Source of the DNA: Brienomyrus brachyistius
Taxonomy: Eukaryota > Chordata > Actinopteri > Osteoglossiformes > Mormyridae
Direction: 5' to 3'
Assembly: GCF_023856365.1 (NCBI RefSeq)
Contig: NW_026042432.1
Coordinates: 1 to 64,000 of the forward strand
DNA length: 64,000 nucleotides
The translations under genes and the position numbers were made by a program. Numbering within the stretch: the first letter of the stretch is position 1; the number at the start of each line of letters is the position of its first letter. The notes under the pieces were generated by a model. The model was not told the DNA's origin, ran no database searches, and saw only the letters and a list, made by a program, of their open reading frames with translations. Positions 44,901 through 57,400 of this stretch are shown one piece after another.

Positions 44901-47900
44901 GGATTGGACCTGGTCTTCAGCAATAGAAGGGGTGACGGAAAATGGGTACAGTCAAGTACACATATTGAGAAACACCCCCAGCTTACCTGAAGCCAGGGGC
45001 GGGAGCTACAGGGGCATTAGCCCCAGCTCAATGTTGATTGGCCCCTTCCCTTGTCACATACCAACTCAAAACACATCATTGGCTAATGATAATGTTGGGT
45101 GGTCTATATGAACTAAGGCCTCTGTTACGCTCCCCCACTTAGAATCTGGTCTACCCGCCTGCAACCCCCCCCCCCCCGGCCCATACCTGAGATCTTCATG
45201 AGCAGGTCGGTGGCCGTCTTGGTGGAAATGTCGGGGCTGAAAAGGGAGGCCGCGGTCGGCCCGGGGGGGCTGAACTTGACATTGGGGGGGTCGCCATGGA
45301 GGAGAAGGAGGCCGGTGTGGAGACGTCGCGCTCCTGCGGCTCCTCCTTGACGCGGAGGTGCTCAGACGGCGATGGTCCCGCGGTGGCGCCGTCCGCTCCG
45401 CCCATGGGCTCCTCCTCGGCGCCGGTCTCCGCCTCGGTGTCCGTGGCGACCTCCTCCTTGACGCTGACCTCGGACCGGGGGAAAGTGCTGGGTGGCAGCG
45501 CATGTGCAGCTTCAGACTGAAGTGCCGCGAGGAGGTGAAGGGGCACAGCTCGCAGTGGAAGGTCTCGCCACGGTCTTGGTGCTGGTGGACCTGGGGGGGC
45601 GGGGCAAGGATCAGCACCAGCCAATCAGGTTCAGGTCAACACCAATAGCAAATAGCAACCAATAGCATTCAGTATTCATTATAACTTTGTTGATTGGTTG
45701 CTGTTTGTCGCCGTTTGCCTCACATCTTTACTTAGCAGATACATTTACACAAAGCAACGTCCATGTGAAGCAGGTTTGGAATCAAGCCAGTGGTCCTAGT
45801 GCAGGGGTCTCCAACCCCATTCCTAGAGAGCTACTGTAGCTCTGTAGGACCAGATTTGCTCCTTCCCAACACTGGTATGATTACTACCCCTGGACTTGGG
45901 ATTCAAAATCACAACCTACCGGACTGGGACTCAGACACCCAGCTTCCTGAGCTACACACCGTCTACATACCGTCTTCTAATTTTACTGAATATTTTATAT
46001 ATTCTGATATATGAAGCCAAGGCCTGATTTTCCGCCCTGGGGGGGGGTCTGTACCTTCATGTGGGACTTGAGATTGTCCTTTGCGGGCGCAGCGAAAGGG
46101 GCACAGCGGGCACTGGTGGCTCTTGAGGCCCGTGTGGATCACCATGTGCCTCTTCCAGTAGCTCTTCCGCTTGATGACCAGGCCGCACACAGGGCACTGG
46201 AAGGGCTTCCCCCCGTCCTCTGGAGAGCCTGTGGATAGCGGTGGCGCCATCATTAAGGAGCGTCACTGCGATTAGCATTATTATTAATGACAAACTGGGA
46301 GTTTCCACCAGATGAGTGCAGGTTTGAATGCCAGAGAGAACTACTTCCGAGGTTTAACATCTACGGTAAAGGGTCCGTTTTATGATCACACACACACTGG
46401 GACCTATAGCCACTTTCACGATCCTCAGTGTGCTGGCAGACGGACATCAGGGATGGGGGGGGGCGTTTGTTCCTTCATTGTTACCCGCACACATGGGTGT
46501 AATTATCATTATGTGAAGTTTCAATAGAAGATCGCAAACCCTTCTTAGCATTCCGGCACTAAGCCATCCTGGGTCCGAACCCGCAACCTGCTGGTTCGGG
46601 ACCCCTACACTGCCCCACTTTATGTCCTCGTCCACGTCTTCACCAGCTGACGGACAGCCACGGGGACCAATTACGAATCAGCAGTCCCCGCCCCAGAACA
46701 GGCGATGAAATGCATGCTTGTGAATGACATCATCAGTTTTATTAAAAGTATTTCAAACAAATTAAGTCTCGTTATAAACCTATAGGACAGAAGGTAGAAA
46801 GAGGCATTTCAGGTAATCCTCCCTCAGTCAGGGCAAGGGGAAAAAAAATCCCTAACAGAGTGACATTATAATTACTTAACTAGCATTTTAAGTGCCTGGC
46901 ACTCTTTTGAATAACCTCGTTGATGGTGATGTGCGTTATCTCTCAGTGTGAGGCACCTGTCGTTTTTGGGATCACGCCGCCGGCTGCTTTAAACTCGCCC
47001 AATTTCCTTTTTGTCTACGGACGCCTGACGTGCATCTGGAAGGTACAGCTGCGGCAGCCAGCCGCTGTGCACCTCGCGCCCACGAAACGGAAAGTATGAT
47101 CGCTATGCTTGGCCTGGAATTTGACCGGGGTGGGGGGGCTGGAAGGGAGGCTGGCGAGTGGGCCTCCTGCTGCCCGTGCGAGGAGCCGAGGCTGAGAGGC
47201 CGGCTTGGGAGGCAAAAGTGAGCCCCCAACAGAGCCATCGTACCGGACCTTCAAGAGCTCCATTTGGCCATTACGCCTCCACAGGAGTGAGGTTGGGGGG
47301 GGGGGTGCTACTGAGGGGGGCGTGGGAGTTAATCAGACACTCGACCGCGGGTTCGAAGCGACCGAGACGAGGGCCGGAATTCCGCTTCCAGAATCCGTAA
47401 AAGCATTTCTGTGGAGCGCAAGAGGAGGCATGAACTTTGGCTGCTAGATTAGGGAACGTGACATAAACATAACATCTTATTTCCATTTGGAGGGGGGGGT
47501 TGAGGCAGAGAAAAATGCAGAGAAATGGAGAAAAAAAAAGGAGTGGAAAAAAAATAGCTATAAAAACCCCGGAGTGTCGAGCGAGGGGAGGAAGAAACGA
47601 TGTTTTCTGAGCCGGGCTGCACAGAGGCCATGACCTTTCACCTCCGCTGCGTTTTAAGAAGGAAAAAACACCCCACCACCCCCCCATACACACACGCAGC
47701 TCAAATTAAAGGAGGTTTAGCACAGAGAGCCTGCGGGGGGCGATACCTCCTTGGCTGCTGTTGGCTTTGGTCCTCCCCTTAGGGGTGGAGGGCAGGAGCA
47801 GGTCCACGGTCTGGGCTGGGCGTCGGGGGCTTTTGGCTCTTCTCCAGCAGGGGCTTAACATCCTCCGTGGAGCTAGGGGCACTGGCGTCAGCGGCGGGTC

Positions 47901-49511
47901 CTTCATGTCGGCCAACAGGTTCCCGGCAGCGCGGGCGGCCACCTCCTTAAGGAGTGCGGCGGAGGAGGTGCGGGAGACCAGCGAAAGGAAGGAGCCAGCG
48001 GAGGCCTGGGAGTCCGCCTGGGGGCCCAGCGAAACCCCTCTCGCTCACCTTCTTCGACAGCGCTGCCAGCGTGGAGCTGGCCGACTGCGGGTTGAATGGC
48101 GAGCCGAAGGCGTCAAAGCGCACGGCGGCCGCTGCCTCCTCGGAGCGCCCCCCAGTGGCCGGAATGGAGGAGGATGAGGAGGATGAGGAGGAAGAGGACG
48201 ACGACGACGATGAAGAAGAGGAGGAAGCGGAGGGAAGCGGCCGCAGCGCCCTTGTCCTGCAGTACGGCGTTGGCAGCCGCTTTCAGCTTCTGGATGGCCG
48301 AGTCTGGCGAGAGGCTGCTGCTGGGCACAGAGCAGCCAGATGGGGGCCACACCTCAGCCCCGGGGGGCCACACGAAGCCACCAGCCCCGCCCCCATCACA
48401 GGGCTCCTGTTTGATGCCAGCTGGGGGGGGCCGAGGAGGCAGGCGAGCCAGTCGTGGACCCTCTGTTATTGTTACCGCCGCCGCAGGCCAGCTTCCGGGC
48501 GAGCGCACTCAGCTGGGCGTGATGGGAAGGTGGCAGGAGGGCCAGGCCAGGGCCCAGGCCCAGGGGGGGGGCGGTGAGTCTGTGCCACCTGCCTGCAGGC
48601 TCAGTTCCCCCACCTCCAGGAGGCGCCGTAAGTTGCTGCTCAGCGGCTTGCCAGCGCCTGCGAGGCGTCCCGGTAGAGGGACACCAGGGCATCCTGCCCC
48701 GCGAAGGATCCAGCCCGGAAGGCGTCCCCCTCCAACCCTAGTAGATCCAGGGAAGCCGGGGCACTGGCGTGGGGCAGCCCAGCGAGCTCTCTGCCGACGT
48801 GTCCTGTTCCGGCCGGGGGGGTCCATCAGGGGTCGCCTGGAGGTCATCCTGCACGTCCCCATAGGAGGATTCCGAGGGCGGTGTCTGAGGCGTTGCCGAA
48901 CAGCCGTCCTCGTCGCCGGGCTCCCGGCCCGCCGGCTCGTCCTCAGCAGGGTCGGCATCTGCGGGGGCGGGCGGGAAAAGGCCGTGGGATTAGGAGGGAG
49001 CTAGAAGGGGCCGCGCTGTAAATATCGCGCCGATTCACGCACCGGGCACGCGCTCGCAAACACTCGTGTAAAGTGTGTGTAATCCTCCATCGCCGCCGCC
49101 ATGCACAAAGACCCGCTCTCTGTCTTTTAACCATATTCCTCCCGGGGTCTGAAGGAGTTTGGCGAAGGGGTTACCATGGCGACGGGCCCTTCTGGGAGGC
49201 GAGACGGGAGAGATTAGGGTAATGGAGGTTACCGAGGCGGATTAATATTCATGAGGCTGCGGATAGTCGCCGACCAGCCAATGAGGAAAGGGTTAAGGTC
49301 GCGGAGGGTCATTAATATACAGTCCCCGTATCAATATTCATAAGGAAAACATCACGGTGAGCCAGACGCGGAGGAACAAAGCAGAGGGGCTGCAGAACCG
49401 GGACTCTGCGTTTACCTTCATTAAAGGAGTGAAATGCAGCGAAACGGAGAGAAATACCATCGTACTCGGAGAGAGACTGACCTGCTGCCTACCGAGTCTT
49501 TTTCTGTTCAT

Positions 49512-49543
<32 letters not shown>

Positions 49544-50911
49544 CACACATCAGTCAGTCCTGATTTAAGAGTGGAGGGCAGGAGGGAGAATAGAAGCAGA
49601 CTAACTCCACCCACAGGGGGGCAGCGATGAGCAGACTGACGTTGCTGATGTACTGCAGGCCGACTGGGCCCACAGCAGTGCACACAGGCCCCTGCTGGAT
49701 CAGAACCATCACAGGTTCCACACGGGCATCCTGGAAACACGGGTTTGGCAAGACGGAACCGAAAAACCCACCCAGCCGTCAGAGGATGGACTCCTGTAAT
49801 CCACTCGGGGGCTCGTTAAGCCCCCCCCACCCACCCCCACCCCATGCCAACCAAACCTGATTAGCGAGCAGGAGAGGGTCTACTAGGTTCTAGGAGGCAT
49901 GGAGCGGAATCACCGGAAGGTCACGGGCTTAGGATCCGAACGGTTTAAGCTACACGAGGTGAGACGTCCGTCAAGACGCCCTGTGATAGGTTGTCACACG
50001 AGGGGGAGATCGCCGCTGGCGACGTTAGGAGTGACATCAGAGGTGGGTGTGGCCGAGGACGGTCGTCTAGGAGACGCTCGGCTCCCTCCAGCATCGATGC
50101 ACCCTTCCGCAGACCCCACTATCCGCGCCAAAGACACGGTGAACCGTTTACGATATCTGAACGCAGTCTTTTACAAAAGGGCTCCCATCCAAACCGACTG
50201 CGTCCGCCGCACGACTCTCACACGTCTGGGCTCAGAATTACGAGACGGATAACGGATCCAATCCCCCTCCGTGGAGACGACTCCGGCACGCTGCTGTCGC
50301 GCGTGTTTGGATCCTGCCCATGAGAGCGCCGGACATGCCCTTTGCGTCGAACAGAGCGCTGCCTCACCCGACTCCTGCAAAGCCAACATGCTGAAACTGG
50401 GCCCGAGTGGGGGGGGGGGGGGGGGGGCGGGGAGGGGGGGTCATTTACAGGTCGCTGATCACATGACATGCCAAGGCTGCCTGCCAGCACACTGCGGCTA
50501 CTCTGCAACACATCCAAAATGGCCAGATCAGTGCGTGTGTGTGTGGGGGGGGGGGGGCAGGGGCATTCCCAGTCCAGTAGGAGACAGGAGTGCAGACACC
50601 TCCCACCCCTCATCCCACCGGGGCGTCCGCATGTCATGTGTCATCAGCACAGCGCAGTGTTCACTCCGGCGTCTGGACGCCCTCATTTATTCCACATTTT
50701 ACAAATCGGCAAAATGGATCCTTCCCATTCCGCTTCCCCCCAAGCCCCCAAAACCCCGAAGGTCCCCCAGCGTGACGGGCTGGCCTTCTTTTAAGGAAAT
50801 GCCATGACCTGGCGTCTCGTCCTGCTCCTCCACCCAGGCGCTGAACGCCCTCGTTCTGGTTCTGATGTTCTCAAACAGAGGAGGGCTCCTGTAGCGCAAA
50901 GGGCGGCCATT

Positions 50912-50959
<48 letters not shown>

Positions 50960-51422
50960 ACACACACACACACACACAGCCGCGGTTTAGGCTGTGGGGG
51001 GACCGGAGGTGGTGATTTCGGGTCAGGCCGGGTGTCCCCCCGGGCCATGCTAATGAGCGCCAACCACGGCCGGCCCAGCTTATTACAGCACCGCAGACAA
51101 TACGAGACACGACTACGCACCGCATGTGGCTCCGGGGCGGGGGGGGGGCGCGGGGGTGGCTGTTCCATTAATTGGGCTGCCATCAGAATCTCACTCTGCC
51201 CTCTTAAGGCCAAAGATAACGGCACATCCAGGTGCCCGGACCCAGGGCATTAATCATGCCCCCTCTCCCCGCTTTCTGTCCGCTAAGTGGGATCCTCTTC
51301 CCCTTCCTTCAGTTTTCCTGACACCCCCCCACCCAGTACTTCATAAAGGGGGGGGGACACATAGGCTGTTTACACCACTGTCATGCGCATACTGGTCAGA
51401 CTGGGTCACTTCCTATAAAATT

Positions 51423-51455
<33 letters not shown>

Positions 51456-54400
51456 ATCCACATACCCATCCAGCCTATTGAGTAAAAACTAGTGCTGAAA
51501 CAGAACCCCCCCCCTGCTCCGAAACAGCCCAGCCTATCAATAATGGTTAATTTAACACATATGTGGAAGGCAATCACATAGGGAGGGGCTATACCAAATT
51601 AGAAACCGAATACTGCTCAAGTACTCAAGAACGGCCTGGAAACCATTGCTGGGGGGCCCGGGGGGGGGGGGGACCACTGACCACACACACCCACCCACCA
51701 ACGCTGACAGGGTACTTCCCTGTAAACTCAGAGCCAGTGAAATATGCAGAGTGGCACACACGCCCCGCACACATCCAACGCGCCCTGTAATTCACCGCCT
51801 GTGTCTCTCAGCATCGTGGGCACTCCGGGCAGCATGCCAGGGGTGAAACAGGAAAGAAAAGCGTTCTTGGACGCCGAGCGGGAAAGCTCACCCCAAGCCC
51901 TTCCAATTCCTCGGCACAGATGCGGCTGTGGGTCTTTGTGCCGAGCGCCCTGAGGGTGGGGGAGGGGGGGGGGTTGGTGGTGCGCTGGATCCGGCGGAAG
52001 GAGAGCGCCCCCCTGAGGTAAAGGCGCAATCCCCGTGCTGATAACGCAGATTTACGCGAGCGATCCACAGAGGCAGCAGATTTTTCAATTAAATAAATAT
52101 TAAATAAAGGCGTTTGTCACATGAAGGCGTTAAAGGAGCTACGGATCGCTGGTACTGAAGTGCAGGGGGATGTAAACACGCTGCCAGTGATCAGAAACAT
52201 AAACGCTGTCCGGGAATGCGCATGGACGTGCTCCACCGGCACACCTTTAACGTTATTAAAACGTACCAACCTCCCTGCCAATCAGGGTCCTGCTGCTAAC
52301 ATGCTGCCAACATGCTGCCTTTTGTCCAACGGAGGTCGGCACACAATCGGGAGAGGATGCGACTTAACAGGTGATGGGGGTGTCCGGTCTGGCACGGGGG
52401 GGAGGCTTAGGGGTCTGAAAGGTATCTGCTGAGTTTGGACACCCAGCAGGGCCCAGTCACCCGCAAGAAAAGGGGGCTTCTCCTCCTGCACGAGGGAGAG
52501 AGCAGGAAGCCAGTCCTACCTCCATGTCACTCAAGCCTGAGGACAGTAATCATGATTGGCCTGCTCAATGTCAGACTCGGGGGGGTGGCAGCCCCGCTCC
52601 CGTCTCCGTGTTAAACATTGGATGCCAAGGACGGCAGCAGAGGCAGAGACCACGTACCCGCCCCCCCCCCCCCCCCATTCCCTCTACCTACCTCCAAACC
52701 TACAGCTCACAAACAATAGACAACGAGGTCAGTCCCGTAACATCGGGCCCATTCCTATGACAACCATCTGTGATATGATGGGGAGGTCAATTATCCCCCC
52801 CCCCCACAAGGCAGACACCATCGGTTTCACATGCTAGAGTATACGTCGTTGGGAGCAGGAGGTGATGGGAAGTGGGGGGGGGTGGCTTATACCAGAGACT
52901 AGAGAACAACTGCTCTCTACGTGGCCACGTCCCTGAAGGATGACAAGCGCGTGGTGTTAAGGGAAGGAGAGCCACCCACCCCCCCCCCAACCCAGCCCCA
53001 CACCTGACGTTTGCCAAATGAGCTTTTTAATGGGCTTCAGGGAGGATTACTGCTAATCTCAAAACCTTCTGGACAAAGTATAAATGCATCTGTTTCGGCC
53101 CAATCCCCCCGGGGGGCGTCCGAGAGTGACGATCGGCTGCAACCTGCGGTCTCCTTTCGGCGGTCGCTCTCGGCTACAGGGCACGGCCCTCTCGGCTACA
53201 GGGCACGGCCCTCTCGGCTGACGTCCGTCCCCGGCCGCCCCCCCCCTTGCCCCCCCCGCCCCAACTCCGTCGCTCGGCAGCGAAGCGACACGGAGCAGGT
53301 CTCTGCAAGGTTGCGGCACGCGCGGCCATTTGCATGTGCGAATAGAATCGCATTTCATGCGCTGCTGCATTCGTGTCGGGACTCGCAGGCGCCTGAGGGT
53401 CGCCCATGACCGGACCGTCGGCACATACGGCGGCTCTGAAAGACAGGCCCCCAGGCCACAGATACACCACTGCGAGTCTCTGCGCAAACTCCTTTAATCC
53501 GCTCCCCCTAAACACAGGACACTCCTCAGGAGGGGCCTCTGTAATCGGTGCCTTCCCCTCCACCTCCTACCTACCAAACCCCCATTACAGGAGATGCGAA
53601 GGCCCATATCTGTTACCTGCAGCAGGCCGGACACAGCCTCACTAGAGCGACACGTACGTTTACTGTAATTACGGGACACCACTGAGGATTGTTTTTACTA
53701 ACATTTGCCAACAAACTGCCCAGAGACCAATTTGAAATGCTCTCTATAAAGGTGTGTATAAAATGTGCTACTTATTTTACCAACAAAGCAATATTTACAC
53801 TTTGGATAACTACCGTTTCCTAGAAAATGCTTTGCAGAAATAATCCAAATATTATCATTCCTGAAATTTAAGAAAACACAGCGATTCAGAAACTCCAATC
53901 AGGGCAAGTCCCTCGCTCGCATCAGGGTGATTTTTGATAATGGATATAAACTCACGAAACGTTTTTATCTTAAACACAGTTGGCCGAAGCACGATCAGAC
54001 GTCGAAAACGGAAACCTCGCGCAGGCTTCCCTGTCGCCTGATCCGCTTTCCGAGCTTATCGGGGTTCCCCGGTCTCAGGCCGGGCAGAACCGTACTGGCT
54101 AGCTGGTTACTCTCCGCCACGCGGGCCGGGCCAGCGGCCAAACCGGCCCCCCAGGATCACGGATCCTAATTCACTGGCATCTGCGGAGGACTTCCACTTC
54201 CTCTCAGCGCGCCGTCGGGCTCGCGGTCAACTCCGGCACCTCCGCCCGCCGATTTTTAAGACAAAATCTGCGATGCGGGTTAATCATCAATCATTCTTTC
54301 CTGAAACTCCCATCGCACAGTTTCTTCCAGAGAATTGAGCACTTAAGAATTTAATAAGCCACACCCCCTCATTTTTCATAATATAAATCTTCCCCAGACA

Positions 54401-57400
54401 ATATTTTTAGACCTTTAGACCACAAGTGTTTGGGACCGGCTCACACAGGCGACAGTCGGGGTACCACAACCAAATACGGTCCCCCAGGCCCAAAGGCTTG
54501 GGGGAGCCACCCGATACAGCACGATGTCGATCTGCCAAACGGCCTGGCAGCCCGAAAAATCGAGCTCTCCAGAACCCTGCCCTCCCAGAGCGGCCAGGCC
54601 TCAGGAAACACAGCCCAATTCCCGCCAATGGGAGACGGACGGTGCCCAGCGGCCAAAGGAGGCCGGCGCTCTGTGTCACACACCGGGATTCATCAACCTG
54701 GCGGGAATCTCTGGGAGCACCAGGCACGGGGAGACGAGAACCACCTCTATTTTTAGGGGTGACAAGAATTCAGATAACCTGCCTCGGTTTTTGTAGGCGG
54801 CGGGGGAAAGGCCTCTTGAAGATCTCGGAGACGATTAGCAGCGAGGTCATTTTAAGCAGATTTTCCATATCCTACATGTTACAGTAGCGTCTGATCTGAT
54901 CTTGTCGACTTGGACACATGCGGAGTCCAACAGACCAATAGGATGTCCCCTTATTAGACTGTCATTGTTCTAATCAGGAGCCCCCCCCCTCCAACGGAAT
55001 GAAGGATGTTACTAGATCTCTGGTCCACTATCCCTAACACGTGACACACATGTGGTGAGAAGCCCCCCCCCCCCCCGAACCGTCGGCGTGACGACTGTGG
55101 GTATCCCGCTCGCTTTCCTGCAGAAGCCGGGTGTCATTAGCCGGCTGGGCCCGACCCGCCAGGCTGGTACGCAGAACGGCGGAGCGCGGGCAGTAATTCT
55201 GGAGAAATCCGATGCCAAGGGAAGGATGGAAAACCACCTCGCTTTCCGTTTTTTTTTCCCCTCCCCTTAATCCAAGGTTTTCGAGCCCTTGACCACACAA
55301 AGTCACTGTAATCACTAGGAGACGCAAGGGCCAATGACACACCATTACGGGGGGGGGGTGGGGGCGACACTCACTTCCACTACAGTGGCCTCGTACGCGG
55401 CCGGTACAACCCGCACCGGGCACATCAGGTACGGGGCCGTCGTGACCCAGGAGCCGATCAGCGGGACAAAAGGCGCGAGTGGTGACCTTGACCCTCAGCT
55501 GACCTTTGACCTGGACACATCATCCAGCATTTCAGCACAAGAATGTGACAAAACCTGTGAAATCTCAGGGATTCTGCTACAGACCAAGTTACGATTTTCT
55601 CTGCAGATGTCATCCATCCATCCATCCATCTTCCAAACGCTTGGAAGGACAGAGTCATACATACAGGAGCCAATCCAAAGCAGGACAGACAGAAGCTCAC
55701 ACTGGATGCGTTACCAGACCACTGTAGGCACAAACGCGCATGTTACAGGTTAGCTTCAGCCAGGTGTTCCAATGGTGCAGTAAGACGCCGCATAAACTGC
55801 CTTGTAACAGCCAACGTATCGGGTCACTGGACCTTAGCTCCACCACGAGGTCACGACACCATGACACTGCTGGGGTCGAGCGTCGACCCTGGAGAGGCTG
55901 CCCCGGGACTCGTTAAGGTCCATCTCCACCAAAAGCATCATAAGGCAAATTAGTTCATTTAACCCCCCCCCCCCCCCCCTCAATTAGAGGGGGTCCATAT
56001 TCCATCCGAAAAACTGTTTGCCAAAAGTGGGCCTACGTTCAGGACAACAGGATGTTTTTTTTAAAACTATAAAAACACCAGAGAGACGCAACTAGTGAAT
56101 CTGGACAGAGGAGCACTAAACAAGACAAGATTTCAGTTCAAACAGACACAACAGTAAAGCTCTGCTATTTATACTGTACCACCACATATTTCTCATATTT
56201 TAAACAAATAAACTTTACATAACTAATGAAACAGACTAATGTCATGCAGGAAAAGTGCATCTGAAAAGCATTTCACCTAAATCCCAGCACTGGGTCTCCG
56301 CAGATTGAGCCACGTCTCAAAACGCTTGACTATCCAAAAGACCCGGAGATTAGACGGCGGGGTCTCAACCTGCAGCCTCCTGTAAAATTCAGGGAGCATA
56401 GCGCATATGCCCGCACCGCGACGCAGAAAACAAAGGCAACTGACAACAACATCAATTATAGTTTGCCGCACACTTCTGTAATTACAGATAATTTCGCTGA
56501 ACAGCTGTTTTAGCTACCTAGACTTAACTGTTTACATACTAAATAATTTGCCCCGCACTACAGTCAATTTGCATGCAGCATTCCTCAATCAACTATAATT
56601 ACCTAGAACATCATTCGTATTGCACCCCTGTATTAGAGGTTAATTGTATCTTTTCCCCATTTTCCTTTTGCTGAGTAAAAAATCGCCACACCGGAGTCTT
56701 TTAGATCACGGTTTGCACATTCTGCGGCCTCTAGTGGACGGTGAGGGTACTGCGCATCTTTATATTATTATTAAAAAGCACAATCTAAACATCCTAGCTG
56801 CGTATGGTCAGGAGAAGTAGTGGGAGGAGGATGAGGAATAATGCCGATTGATAGGTGTCCCGGTAATCAATTTTGCAGGCGTCCGTAATGGCGGAGGCTC
56901 CGTAAGGCACCGTCGTGCTTTCGTGCGCCGGGTTATTATTGATCGTGGTGTGTCTGCAATGGATGGCCGCAGAGGCACGGGGGGGAGGAAAAAGCCCTGA
57001 ACTTCAGGGTGACCGACCAGGGGGTTCGACACGGGCTGATCGTACCCACGGAGACCTCCAGGGCTGGATGGGAGGAAGGGGAGGGGGATCGCAGCTGCAA
57101 AACGATACCGATAATAATACTCTTTAGAAAGTCCCATCCGACTCCTGAACGTTCTGCATTAAAATACAGAAAAGCGATGTTCATTTTTTTCGTAGCATAT
57201 GGAAAGTTTGATGTTTTCCTCTCTCCCCCTCCTCCTCTCCTCCTCCTCCAACAACAGAAAGGGGAATAAAGTTGCCGAGCGGCGTCAGGATCCGCCGGGG
57301 CACGGAAGCCTGAATGTAGCCTGGCTCCTCTGATCCGACTGACCCTTCGCTTTATAGCGGCCAGAGCCTCCGATCCTCCCCTTTCTCCTGCAAGAGAGCA

